The notes: generated by a model not told the origin, from the sequence alone. A DNA stretch of 41,693 bases from Pelagibius sp. (GCF_028289705.1 NZ_JANQOI010000066.1:1-41693); one strand, 5' to 3'; counted from the stretch's first letter, positions 1 through 7,960 are shown. Numbers and translations are program-made.

Positions 1-1
1 C

Positions 2-463
2 GTCGATCCCGCCGAGGATACCGACGGCAAGCCTTCGGAGATCAAGGCCAACGGTGGCGACGAGCCGGTGATCTTCCCCTACTCCGACTACGGCGTCCAT
101 CAGGTGGGCTATTGCATCTCGGTGCACGCCGACACCATCAAGGAGAACCCGGATCTGGTGAAACGCTTCGTGCAGGCGACCGTCAAGGCCTACACCGAGG
201 CCGAGAAGAACCCCGACGCGGCAGTCGATTCCATGGCCGACATCGTCGGCGGCACCATGGCCGAGGATCAGGGCAAGGCCCAGGCGCGGGCGGTGCTCGA
301 CGTCACCCTCAGCCTGCTTTACTCCGGTGCCAACAGTGCCAAGCAGCTCGGGCTCAACGTGGCCTCCGACTGGGAGGGCATGGTGAACCTGATGAAGACC
401 TACAACGACCTGGACCCCAAGGCGGACCCGGCGTCATTCTATACCAACGACTTCGTCAAGTAG
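2..463 (+). CDS. NitT/TauT-type ABC transporter substrate-binding protein, C-terminal part
   Basis: This is the 3' end of a gene that begins before the window; the frame is open from base 2. The 153 visible residues resemble the second lobe of NMT1/THI5-like or SsuA/TauA-like periplasmic binding proteins. They contain the stretch GVHQVGYCISVHADTIKENP, followed by a helical tail in which a long helix is rich in Lys and Glu. The assignment is supported by position: a TauB/SsuB-like ATPase starts 64 bases downstream and a matching permease follows. Proteins of this class are exported and deliver nitrate, sulfonates, pyrimidines or other small organic molecules to the permease. The N-terminus, signal peptide and ligand pocket are outside the window, so the substrate cannot be read from this fragment. 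Confidence 0.8.
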   Translation, partial: VDPAEDTDGKPSEIKANGGDEPVIFPYSDYGVHQVGYCISVHADTIKENPDLVKRFVQATVKAYTEAEKNPDAAVDSMADIVGGTMAEDQGKAQARAVLDVTLSLLYSGANSAKQLGLNVASDWEGMVNLMKTYNDLDPKADPASFYTNDFVK

Positions 464-527
464 GCGTCCCGCCCGCGCAAGCCGGAGGCGGGCCGCCGCC
501 TCCGGCAAGCGGACAGTCAGAACGGAT

Positions 528-1295
528 ATGAATCCACTTATCGAGTTGTCCGGCGTCAAGAAGGTCTTCGGATCCGGCGCCGCGGCCGTCCATGCCTTCG
601 GGCCTGTCGATCAGGCCATCGCGGAGGGGGAGTTCGTCTCCCTCCTCGGGCCCTCGGGCTGCGGCAAGTCCACCCTGATGCTGATGATCGCCGGCCTGCT
701 GGAGCCCAGCGAGGGCCGGATCACCCTGGCGGGGCGGGAGGTCACCGGCCCGCAGACCGACATCGGCATCATGTTCCAGGACAACACCCTGGTGCCCTGG
801 CGCACGGTGCGCGGCAATGTGGAGCTGCAGCTTGAGATGCGCGGCATCCAACCGGCAAGCCGCAAGGAGGCCGTCGACGCGATCCTGCGCTCGGTGCACC
901 TGGAAGACTTCGCCGAGCGCTTTCCCTACGAGCTTTCCGGCGGCATGCAGCAGCGCGCCGCCTTCTGCCAGGCGATGATCCACGGGCCGCAGACCATGCT
1001 GCTGGACGAGCCCCTCGGCAAGCTCGATGCCATGACCCGCGAGCGCATCCGCAGCGACCTGCAGAGCCTCTGGATGCAGGAACGTCCGACGGTGATCTTC
1101 GTCACCCACTCCATAGAGGAAGCGATCCAGCTTTCCACCCGGGTCGCGGTGATCACGCCGCGGCCGGGCACCATCGACACCGTCATTCCCATCGACCTGC
1201 CCTTTCCCCGCGACTTCGATGTGAAGAACTCACCGGAGTTCGTCGGCTACGTGCGCGACACCCAGGAGATTTTCCGAGGCTATGGCGTCATCTGA
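528..1295 (+). CDS. ABC transporter ATP-binding protein, NitT/TauT family
   Basis: This 255-residue protein is the cytoplasmic ATPase of the importer whose binding protein ends just upstream. It has Walker A GPSGCGKST near residues 42-50, the Q-loop MFQDNTLVPW near residue 84, the signature LSGGMQQR, Walker B MLLDEPLGKLD and the switch histidine in FVTHSIEEA. The length and the motif QDNTLVPWRTV are typical of the SsuB/TauB/NrtD family. The ATG at 528 leads directly into the conserved N-terminal strand (IELSGVKKVF). The stop overlaps the start of the permease by 14 bases, indicating translational coupling. Confidence 0.93.
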   Translation: MNPLIELSGVKKVFGSGAAAVHAFGPVDQAIAEGEFVSLLGPSGCGKSTLMLMIAGLLEPSEGRITLAGREVTGPQTDIGIMFQDNTLVPWRTVRGNVELQLEMRGIQPASRKEAVDAILRSVHLEDFAERFPYELSGGMQQRAAFCQAMIHGPQTMLLDEPLGKLDAMTRERIRSDLQSLWMQERPTVIFVTHSIEEAIQLSTRVAVITPRPGTIDTVIPIDLPFPRDFDVKNSPEFVGYVRDTQEIFRGYGVI

Positions 1296-2088
1296 GACCA
1301 TGGGCGTGCTGGCGCGCCTGCAGGCGAGGCTGATCCAGTCCTGGATGTTCATCGCCTTTTTCATCGGCTTCTTTCTGTTTTGGGAATGGTCCATTGTCCT
1401 TTTCGACATCCCGCGGTTTATCCTGACCCCACCGTCGGTGATCGTCGAAAAGGGCTGGGCCGACCTCGACCGGCTGATCTACTACACCTACGTCACCGGC
1501 CTCGAAACCGTACTCGGCTACGTCATCGCCGTGATCCTGGCCCTGCCGCTGGGTCTCGCCATCGCTTTTTCCACGATCCTGCGGCGCACCCTCTACCCCT
1601 TCATTGTCTGCATCGAGATGGTGCCGAAGATCGCCTTCGCGCCGCTGTTCATCTCCTGGCTCGGCTTCGGCCTGCTGCCGAAGGTGATCATCGTTTTCCT
1701 GGTCTGCTTCTTTCCCATCGTGCTGAACGCCATCCTCGCCTTCAATTCGCTGAGCGAGGAGCTGAGCCGCTTCAGCCGCTCCACCGGTGCGGGGGCCATT
1801 CGCACCTTTTTCAAGATCCGCCTGCCGGCGGCCATGCCCCAGTGCTTCGTCGGCTTCAAGTACGCCGCCATCAACGCCACCGTGGGCGCGGCCATCGCCG
1901 AGTTCATCGGCTCCGACGAAGGCCTCGGCTTCTACATCCAGATCGTCACCGGCAACATGCGCCCGGACCTGGCCTTCGCCGGGATCTTCTTCCTGACCCT
2001 TCTGGGCCTGGCGCTCTTCGGCTGTGTCACCCTGGCCGAACGGCTGCTGATCCCTTGGCACATCTCGGTGCGCCGGACGCGGTCCTGA
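1282..2088 (+). CDS. ABC transporter permease, NitT/TauT family
   Basis: This is a 268-residue integral membrane protein of the SsuC/TauC type (BPD_transp_1 fold). Hydrophobic segments are visible near residues 20-40, 65-95, 105-120, 130-155, 195-215 and 230-255. The cytoplasmic coupling segment is the EELSRFSRSTGAGAIRTFFK region, the usual EAA-like loop that docks on the ATPase. The first ATG at 1282 lies within the end of the ATPase gene; an ATG at 1300 is an alternative that would remove six residues. It forms the channel of the same importer. Confidence 0.92.
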   Translation: MASSETMGVLARLQARLIQSWMFIAFFIGFFLFWEWSIVLFDIPRFILTPPSVIVEKGWADLDRLIYYTYVTGLETVLGYVIAVILALPLGLAIAFSTILRRTLYPFIVCIEMVPKIAFAPLFISWLGFGLLPKVIIVFLVCFFPIVLNAILAFNSLSEELSRFSRSTGAGAIRTFFKIRLPAAMPQCFVGFKYAAINATVGAAIAEFIGSDEGLGFYIQIVTGNMRPDLAFAGIFFLTLLGLALFGCVTLAERLLIPWHISVRRTRS

Positions 2089-2095
2089 GCGGGCG

Positions 2096-3028
2096 ATGGA
2101 GATCTTCGTATCCGGCGCCTTGACCGAAGCGCAGGCCGCCCGGCTGCAGGCGATTGCCGGCGATGACAGCCTGCACCTGCACGGTTGCTTCGATCCGGAC
2201 GCGGAAATCGAACCCGCCTTGGCAGGTTGCGAAGTGGCCTTCGGCAACCTGCCCCCCGCCTGGCTGGCAGAGGCCCCGGCCCTGCGCTGGATGCAACTGG
2301 AGTCCGTCGGCTTCGGGGAGTACGCCGATCAGAACTGGGGCGAACTGGGACAGCGGCTGACCCTCACCAACCTCGCCGGCTTCTTCGCCGAGCCGGTGGC
2401 GGAGTCCGCCCTGGCCGGCATTCTCGCGCTCTACCGCGGCCTCGACCGCATGGTGGTGCTGCAGGGCGCGGGGGACTGGCAGGGCGATGCCCTGCGCCCG
2501 GGACTGCGCACCCTCAAGGGCGCGGCAGTGGTGCTGTTCGGCTACGGCGCCATCAACCGCCGGCTGGAGGAGCTGCTCGCCCCCTTCGGCTGCGTCGTCG
2601 TCTCCTTCGGCAGTGCCTGGCGCAACGAAACCCTCGATCTGGCCTTGAAGAGCGCCGACATCGTGGTGAGCACGGTTCCCGACACGCCGGCAACCCGGGG
2701 CGTGTTCAGCCGCGAACGCCTTGCGCTGCTGGCCGCCGATGCCCTGTTCCTGAACTTCGGCCGCGGCTCGGCGCTGGACGAAGCGGCCCTGGCCGATGCG
2801 CTTGCCGCCGGCCGCCTGGGCGGCGCGGTGATCGACGTGACCCTGGAGGAGCCCTTGCCGCCGGACCACCGCTTCTGGACCTCTCCGAACCTGATCCTCA
2901 CCCAGCACAGCGGCGGCGGTTCGCGCGACGAGGTGGACCGCAAGATAGAGGTCTTCGCGGACAATCTCGCCCGTTACCGCCGCGGCGAGGCGCTGGCCGG
3001 AACCGTCAACTGGGCAAGGGGCTACTGA
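2096..3028 (+). CDS. D-2-hydroxyacid dehydrogenase family protein
   Basis: This 310-residue protein belongs to the D-isomer-specific 2-hydroxyacid dehydrogenases, NAD(P)-dependent enzymes that interconvert 2-hydroxy and 2-oxo acids. The dinucleotide fold lies at about residues 142-170. The family triad is visible as Arg223 (FGRGSALDE), Glu252 (DVTLEEPLP) and His271 (LTQHSGGG). The glycine-rich loop reads GYGAIN rather than the usual GxGxxG, so the third glycine is replaced by Asn154. The gene starts 7 bases after the permease stop and shares one base with the next start (TGATG), so it belongs to the transport operon. The likely role is oxidation or reduction of the imported acid or of a product of the enolase-superfamily enzyme. 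The substrate is unknown. Confidence 0.87.
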   Translation: MEIFVSGALTEAQAARLQAIAGDDSLHLHGCFDPDAEIEPALAGCEVAFGNLPPAWLAEAPALRWMQLESVGFGEYADQNWGELGQRLTLTNLAGFFAEPVAESALAGILALYRGLDRMVVLQGAGDWQGDALRPGLRTLKGAAVVLFGYGAINRRLEELLAPFGCVVVSFGSAWRNETLDLALKSADIVVSTVPDTPATRGVFSRERLALLAADALFLNFGRGSALDEAALADALAAGRLGGAVIDVTLEEPLPPDHRFWTSPNLILTQHSGGGSRDEVDRKIEVFADNLARYRRGEALAGTVNWARGY

Positions 3029-4227
3029 TGCCGACGATCACCAAGGTGCGCTGCCTGCTGCTGAGTTCGCCCTATGCCGATGCCGACGATCCGGAGATCA
3101 AGGAGTGCTTTCCCAACGGCCCCAAGCGCACCATCGGCATGGTGGAGGTGACCCTGGACAACGGCGTCACCGGTCTCGGTGAAGGCTACCTCGCCGTCTT
3201 CGCGCCGCTGGTCTTCAAGGCCATCGTCGACCTCTGCCGGCCCTACGTCGAGGGGCGGGAAGCCTTCGAGATCGACAGGCGGGTGCGCGACCTGCGCAGC
3301 CTCTGCGACTACTGGTCCCTGCAGGGCGCGGCGCGTCACGTCATCAGCGCGTTCGAGATCGCCCTGCAGGACGCCAAGGCCAAGTCCCTGGGCGTGCCGC
3401 TCTGGGAGCTGCTGGGCGGCGCCGAGGCGGACTCGATCAAGATCTACGGCAGCGGCGGTTGCTGCGATGCCAGGGATCAGTTCGAGCGCGAATTCGACCT
3501 GCTGCAATCCCTGGGGATCGAGCTCTACAAGATCCGCTCCGTGAAGGGCGACATCCACCGCACCGCCTGGGTGTTGGAGGAGGCGGCAAAGCGCGGCATC
3601 GAGGTGGGTGTCGACATGTGCCAGAACCTCGCCGACCCGCCGCAATCCGTCGACGACGTGGTCGCTTTCGTCGAGGCGGTCCACCGCGAAACCGGTCAGC
3701 GCATGGCCTTCCTCGAAGAAGCCATCGGCCCCGACTGCCCGGAGGGCTTCCGCGAACTGCGGTCGCGCATCGAAGTGCCGGTCTGCGGCGGCGAGATCAT
3801 CACCACGCCGAAGGAGATGATCGGCCGCCTCGAGGCCGAGGTCTACGACTTCGTCCAGCCCGACGCCTCGGTGATCGGCGGCATCGGCGCGGTGATGGAC
3901 ATCTTTGCCGCAGCCGCCCCGGCGGGCGTCGGCGTCGTCGTCCATGCCTGGGGCGGGGCGGCGGCCATTATGGCGAGCTACCACGCCGCCTTTGCCGGCG
4001 GCGGCAACCTGGTGGAGTACCCCATGCTCGCTTTCCCGCTTGGCGCCGAGATGATGGGCGAGCGTGCACGCATCGAAGGTGGGCGGCTCTTACGGCCGAC
4101 GGCGCCGGGCCTCGGCATCGAGCTGACGCCGGAGATGGAGGCGCGCTATCCCTTCGAGGAGACCGCTGTCTACTCCTGCATGCTCCACGACTGGGGCCCG
4201 CCTCCGGACGAAACCTGGAAGCGGTAG
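3028..4227 (+). CDS. Mandelate racemase/muconate lactonizing (enolase superfamily) enzyme
   Basis: This 399-residue protein has the full enolase-superfamily layout: an N-terminal capping domain (about residues 1-125) followed by a barrel. Candidate active-site residues are Lys168 in YKIR, metal ligands Asp196 (GVDMCQN), Glu230/Glu231 (FLEEAIG) and Glu256 (GGEIITT), Asp279 (QPDAS) and His306 (VHAWGG). The K-x-R base plus a distal His resembles the mandelate racemase and acid-sugar dehydratase subgroups. These enzymes abstract the proton alpha to a carboxylate. It is translationally coupled to the dehydrogenase by a TGATG overlap and is the last gene of the operon, so it probably dehydrates or racemises the imported acid. 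I cannot name the substrate. Confidence 0.88.
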   Translation: MPTITKVRCLLLSSPYADADDPEIKECFPNGPKRTIGMVEVTLDNGVTGLGEGYLAVFAPLVFKAIVDLCRPYVEGREAFEIDRRVRDLRSLCDYWSLQGAARHVISAFEIALQDAKAKSLGVPLWELLGGAEADSIKIYGSGGCCDARDQFEREFDLLQSLGIELYKIRSVKGDIHRTAWVLEEAAKRGIEVGVDMCQNLADPPQSVDDVVAFVEAVHRETGQRMAFLEEAIGPDCPEGFRELRSRIEVPVCGGEIITTPKEMIGRLEAEVYDFVQPDASVIGGIGAVMDIFAAAAPAGVGVVVHAWGGAAAIMASYHAAFAGGGNLVEYPMLAFPLGAEMMGERARIEGGRLLRPTAPGLGIELTPEMEARYPFEETAVYSCMLHDWGPPPDETWKR

Positions 4228-4261
4228 CGGGCTGTCGAAGAGCGGCCTCGCGAACGCGCAC

Positions 4262-4298
4262 CACCCTTCGAGACGCCACCTCGCGGCTCCTCAGGGTG
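4262..4298. repeat. Intergenic palindromic repeat (possible terminator)
   Basis: The outer arms CACCCT and AGGGTG pair, with GAG/CTC further in and a central GC-rich part. This pattern (CACCCTTCGAG ... CTCAGGGTG) resembles palindromic repeats I know from alphaproteobacterial intergenic regions. It sits 35 bases after the stop of the enolase-superfamily gene, where it could also act as a terminator or as the last native sequence before the AT-rich island. There is no T-tract on the plus strand. Confidence 0.55.
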
Positions 4299-4337
4299 AG
4301 TTAAAACCTTGAGAAGCAAATTCTGCGTTACAATCAA

Positions 4338-5540
4338 TCATAGTGTTAATCTAAGTTGATTTCTTACCCGCTCCAAGATGTCGTCAAATGTAAGGATTTC
4401 CAGATGAGATACTTCTTCTTGGAGGGCTTGTCTCTCATAGGGGTCTAAGAAATCTGATTTCCGACCGATCACCACCTGAATGCGTGGCTTGTATGCCGTT
4501 AATCCATATGTGTTATGGAACGCCTTTCGGTGCGCTGGATCATCAAAATAGTTGCGGTATTCACGAAGCTGGCCCAACGCAGAAATCACACCAGAGCTAA
4601 ACGTGCGACGGTTTGGCTTACCTACAACCAACTTTGAACGAGGCAGTTTCAATTCTACGATGTCACAGAAATCTCCATCCAGTTTCTCAAGAAAAAAGTC
4701 CGGTCGCAAATCCTCGCGATCCCCGCGGACCAGCGTTAGTTGACTGTGCAACTGTTTATATTCAATTCCTAAGAGAAAATGCGGATGATCTTCAAGAAAT
4801 CTCTGAATATCGTACTCAGATACATCATGTTTGTTTATCAGCCATTCAAATTCGGCGACTTCCTTCTCTAACTGGTACTGCCTTGGATTTACGAAACTAA
4901 CTCGAGAGGGAATGACGAGATCACCTGTGTTAGTTCTTTCATACAGTTTTACACCTGATGCAATGTCGAATAATTCAAATGTGAAGCGATTACCCTCAAT
5001 CCCCAATACAAACTTCTGTGCTTCTATATCCGGTTCAATAATGCCCAAATGTTTGATGTGACGGCGGACTTTGTTGACGGAGATTCCATTATCGCGAATT
5101 GCGCGCCAAACTGCTGGTCTCTGTATGCTTGCCAACAACAAATCGTCGCTCTTGACCTTGCCAGTCAAACCATCCAGGACATGCGGTCTATCAGGTGTTT
5201 CGCGAATTGGTCTTCGGTGCCGACGCATTTTCTTGGTGCGCTCGCGAGTACGAGCATAGTTCCTTCGATATTCTGACTGCTCAGTTAGGGGAGCGTGGGC
5301 ATCCTCAATAATCACAAGAGGGTCGACATCTAAGGACTCAAACAAACCCGTAGCCGCACCATGGGACCGAAGGACTCCTGTGAAGAGACTATCGTCATAC
5401 AAATCTCGGTATTCAAAATCCTTTACGTCATAGGCCGCTAAGTTTAGAGACTGAAGGGCTTTGTCGCTTAACTTCGCGTCTTGCCTAGAAAGCAGCTCAA
5501 ATATTGGCTCAATAAGCCTACTGCGGCTAGTTTCCGACAT
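4338..5540 (-). CDS. Shedu-like anti-phage nuclease (DUF4263 domain)
   Basis: This is a 400-residue protein. The C-terminal half (about residues 235-400) looks like the DUF4263 PD-(D/E)xK nuclease that defines Shedu (SduA) defence proteins. The supporting motifs are IQRFLEDHPHFLL with Glu250, RPDFFL with Asp281, DIVELKLP with Glu296-x-Lys298, and ALGQLREYRNYF with Gln324. The catalytic residues all appear intact. The N-terminal ~230 residues are not a domain I recognise; they include a basic patch (TKKMRRHRRPIR) and probably act as a sensor or regulatory part. The gene is AT-richer than both flanks and diverges from a UvrD-like helicase. The ATG at 5540 has only a weak Shine-Dalgarno (GGTAAG). 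The family cuts DNA and protects against phage; the pairing with the helicase is my inference. Confidence 0.8.
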   Translation of the reverse strand: MSETSRSRLIEPIFELLSRQDAKLSDKALQSLNLAAYDVKDFEYRDLYDDSLFTGVLRSHGAATGLFESLDVDPLVIIEDAHAPLTEQSEYRRNYARTRERTKKMRRHRRPIRETPDRPHVLDGLTGKVKSDDLLLASIQRPAVWRAIRDNGISVNKVRRHIKHLGIIEPDIEAQKFVLGIEGNRFTFELFDIASGVKLYERTNTGDLVIPSRVSFVNPRQYQLEKEVAEFEWLINKHDVSEYDIQRFLEDHPHFLLGIEYKQLHSQLTLVRGDREDLRPDFFLEKLDGDFCDIVELKLPRSKLVVGKPNRRTFSSGVISALGQLREYRNYFDDPAHRKAFHNTYGLTAYKPRIQVVIGRKSDFLDPYERQALQEEVSHLEILTFDDILERVRNQLRLTL

Positions 5541-5673
5541 TTCAACTTACCAGCAAACGTTGAGAGACGTTCATCCAGTGCATAGCATTATGCAAGCAAA
5601 TTAAACAAAATGGCTAATACTGCGAGACGAAATAAATCTGAGACTCATAGTGTGGCCCGCCAACAGTGAGTTT

Positions 5674-5688
5674 TGGGCTGACAGCCCA
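5674..5688. promoter_or_regulatory. 15-base inverted repeat, candidate operator
   Basis: TGGGCTG-A-CAGCCCA is a perfect 7-base dyad around a single central A. It lies roughly a third of the way across the gap between the divergent defence-type genes. It could be a dimeric repressor site or a short hairpin; the sequence does not decide between them. Confidence 0.35.
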
Positions 5689-5864
5689 GGAATAGACGGT
5701 GGGGCTACAACTATTGCCCGGATGAGCGTAGCAAGCTCAACTCCGCCGATACGTGCCAGTCTCCATTTTGCGCCTACCCTAAAATCCAGTCTGAGAGTGT
5801 TGTCATGAACAGCAACGGAGAAAAAATTTCGACCAACGCAACTATAGTAACCCCATTATCGGAA

Positions 5865-5878
5865 CGCTATAGATAGCG
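5865..5878. promoter_or_regulatory. Inverted repeat CGCTAT-AG-ATAGCG, candidate operator
   Basis: This is a perfect 6-base dyad with a 2-base centre. It begins 16 bases after the candidate -10 TATAGT and ends 48 bases before the helicase ATG. A repressor bound here would cover the start of transcription. No regulator gene lies in the island, so the protein that would bind is unknown. Confidence 0.35.
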
Positions 5879-5926
5879 AACGTCATCGGGAGACGGAACA
5901 ACGCTGATAGATTGGAGCTTAGACTC

Positions 5927-7855
5927 ATGACTTGGTCCGATGGTCTCGATCCAGCCTCACCTGCATATCAGGTCGCATCGTCACAAAACTCACAAATAAG
6001 GGTTGTTGCGGGACCGGGAACAGGGAAGTCGTTTGCTATGAAGAGGCGCGTAGGTCGGTTATTGGAGGACGGCATCGACCCGAGACTAATTCTGCCGGTA
6101 ACTTTTACACGCGTCGCCGCTGAAGACCTTCACCGCGAGCTTGTTGGCATGGGGGTCATCGGATGCGAGGAGATTGAAGGTACTACCCTTCATAGCCTCG
6201 CGTTTCGAATGCTCAGTCGTAACCACGTGCTTGCTGCGACCGGACGAAATCCGCGTCCGCTGAATGACTTCGAGATCAAGCCCCTTATTGCTGATCTTAA
6301 GGATGCTCATGGTGGGGTTATAGAGGTCAAGAAGTTTATCAAGGCTTTCGAGGCTGCATGGGCTCGACTGCAACATGAACAACCAGGATACGTTCAGTCG
6401 GAACAAGATCGTGATTTCGCGAACGATTTGTTGTCGTGGCTGACGTTTCATCGCGCGATGCTAATTGGCGAGGTGATCCCACATCTGTACCGCTACCTTA
6501 GAACTAACCCAGCAGCGCAGGAGCGTGCAGAGTATTCTCATATCCTCGTGGACGAGTACCAAGACCTGAACAAAGCGGAACAAGGAGTCATCGAGCTGCT
6601 ATCGACAGATGCCGAAGTTTGCATTGTAGGAGATGACGACCAGTCAATTTACGGATTCAAGCACGCTCACCCTGATGGCATCCGAGACTGGATTGCCAAT
6701 AGAGAGCAAGCTGACGACCTTTCCTTAACGGAGTGTCGCCGATGTCCAACCGATGTTACCGAGATGGCCACTCACCTAATCGGCCACAATGTGAATCGCC
6801 CTGTCCCGCGCCCGCTTACGCCCCGCGACGAAAATGGGTCCGGCGATGTTCGTATTGTTCAGTTCGCCACCCTCTCCGCTGAAGTTGCTGGCGTGGTAAA
6901 CACCATCGCTGAAATGGTCGGAACCGGTACTCCACCCGGTGACATCCTTGTGCTTGCGCAACGCAAGGCAATAGGTACACCTTTGTATGAGGCGCTCGTC
7001 GCCCGAGGCGTACCAGTAAAATCTTACTACGCGGAATCTGAGTTGGATGTTGAAGACGCCCAGCGTCGTTACGCAATCCTAAAACTGTTCGTAGACCGAG
7101 AGGACAGAGTAGCTCTACGTTGGCTGCTAGGTCGAGGGAGCGCAACATGGTTGTCTGGCAGCTACAGGCGATTTCGTGACCACTGCGAAGAAAACGATGT
7201 CACTCCTTGGACAGCATTAGAACGCCTAGGTGCCGGTGTACTTGTGATACCGCACACAAATCGCCTAGTCGAGGTATTTCATGAGGTTCAAAGTGAGATT
7301 CAGATGCTCGAAGACTTAGAAGGGCTCGCAGCTGTTATCGATCATCTCTTTCCGGAAGATGAAGGGGGAGTGAGAGACCTCCGTGCACTTGCTTTGCAGG
7401 TCTTGGATGAGCTCGGCGAGGAAAATCGAGACGAGTTCCTATCTGAACTTTCGGATGCAATCACAAAGCCCGAGATACCGACAGAGATAGAGGATGTTCG
7501 AATCATGAGTCTACACAAGAGCAAGGGTTTAAGTTCGCCAGTGACCTTTGTTTGTGGTTGCGTTCAAGGCCTTCTGCCGCGCCAAGCAAACCAGGCCATG
7601 ACTGACGTAGAGAGGCAGGCTGATATTGAGGAACAACGCCGGCTGTTCTACGTAGGCATAACTCGCGTGAAGGCCGTCCCAGATCAGGGAAAGCCGGGAA
7701 CATTGGTCCTCACTTATTCGCAGACTATGCCCGTGGCGGATGCGCTCGGCTCAGGCATTCAACCCGCGGCTGTCGACTACGGAACAGCCCACCTGATCGC
7801 AAGCCCATTCATAGCGGAACTTGGTCCGAGTGCACCTTTACCGGTTGCTGGCTAG
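5927..7855 (+). CDS. UvrD/Rep-family superfamily 1 DNA helicase
   Basis: This 642-residue SF1A helicase has every core motif: GPGTGKS (29-35), TFTRVAAEDL (59-68), TTLHSLAFR, DEYQD (209-213), VGDDDQSIYGF (234-244), CRR near 270-272, MSLHKSKGL (527-535) and RRLFYVGITR (571-580). ATP-driven 3'-5' unwinding of DNA is the family activity. I chose ATG 5927 because GGAG at 5914-5917 is well spaced; a TTG at 5912 is in frame but would overlap that site. Motif V has SSP after KGL where most relatives have E-F/Y-P. The protein is slightly shorter than UvrD and has no visible C-terminal Tudor-like domain. It lies in the AT-richer island, divergent from the Shedu-like nuclease. A nuclease plus UvrD-like helicase recalls Gabija (GajA/GajB), but GajA is unrelated to DUF4263. 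Confidence 0.9.
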   Translation: MTWSDGLDPASPAYQVASSQNSQIRVVAGPGTGKSFAMKRRVGRLLEDGIDPRLILPVTFTRVAAEDLHRELVGMGVIGCEEIEGTTLHSLAFRMLSRNHVLAATGRNPRPLNDFEIKPLIADLKDAHGGVIEVKKFIKAFEAAWARLQHEQPGYVQSEQDRDFANDLLSWLTFHRAMLIGEVIPHLYRYLRTNPAAQERAEYSHILVDEYQDLNKAEQGVIELLSTDAEVCIVGDDDQSIYGFKHAHPDGIRDWIANREQADDLSLTECRRCPTDVTEMATHLIGHNVNRPVPRPLTPRDENGSGDVRIVQFATLSAEVAGVVNTIAEMVGTGTPPGDILVLAQRKAIGTPLYEALVARGVPVKSYYAESELDVEDAQRRYAILKLFVDREDRVALRWLLGRGSATWLSGSYRRFRDHCEENDVTPWTALERLGAGVLVIPHTNRLVEVFHEVQSEIQMLEDLEGLAAVIDHLFPEDEGGVRDLRALALQVLDELGEENRDEFLSELSDAITKPEIPTEIEDVRIMSLHKSKGLSSPVTFVCGCVQGLLPRQANQAMTDVERQADIEEQRRLFYVGITRVKAVPDQGKPGTLVLTYSQTMPVADALGSGIQPAAVDYGTAHLIASPFIAELGPSAPLPVAG

Positions 7856-7943
7856 CCAGCGGGACGACGCGATGCTCGACAAGGTCTACCTCAAAGGTCA
7901 GCGGGTTTGGAAGCGCATACTGGCAGCCGTGATTGAACTGTAG
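7815..7943 (+). pseudogene. Possible severed C-terminus of a small conserved protein
   Basis: A frame that is open from 7815 and ends at TAG 7941-7943 encodes a tail that reads ASQRDDAMLDKVYLKGQR and then VWKRILAAVIEL. This pattern of residues (a D-x-x-L helix, then G-x-x-x-W-x-R-I-x-x-A-I/V-x-E-L) resembles the C-terminus of short alphaproteobacterial proteins of unknown function that I recall. The upstream part overlaps the helicase end in another frame, and no start codon with a Shine-Dalgarno is visible. The simplest reading is that insertion of the island removed the 5' part of a native gene. A chance open frame is possible. Confidence 0.35.
7847..7860. repeat. Perfect 14-base palindrome at the island edge
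   Basis: GCTGGCTAGCCAGC is a perfect palindrome. It contains the TAG stop of the helicase (7853-7855) and falls where the AT-richer island gives way to GC-rich host sequence. It could be a recombination core, a transcription stop hairpin without a T-tract, or chance. No second copy was found at the left edge by eye. Confidence 0.4.
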
Positions 7944-7960
7944 CCTGCTAGCGCCGGGCC

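Larger units (their letters stand above)
5541..5926. other. AT-rich divergent promoter region between Shedu-like and helicase genes
   Basis: This 386-base gap has no convincing ORF. It must hold both divergent promoters. For the leftward gene a weak candidate is TAGCCA (5611-5616 complement) and CATAAT (5587-5592 complement) with 18-base spacing, giving a leader of about 40 bases. For the rightward gene TATAGT at 5843-5848 is a fair -10 with no clear -35. Two inverted repeats are listed separately. I see no tRNA or recognisable RNA gene. Confidence 0.45.

Noticed and set aside
2185-3027. An in-frame upstream extension of the enolase-superfamily gene
   Set aside because: The extension overlaps the dehydrogenase gene, is arginine-rich without family similarity, and the ATG at 3028 matches the family N-terminus and the TGATG coupling.
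4228-4337. A matching copy of the right-edge palindrome as a left attachment site of the island
   Set aside because: I found no copy of GCTGGCTAGCCAGC or another convincing direct repeat at the left edge by eye.
4338-7855. The nuclease/helicase pair as a Gabija system
   Set aside because: The helicase resembles GajB in class, but the partner lacks the ABC-type ATPase and TOPRIM parts of GajA and instead shows DUF4263 motifs.
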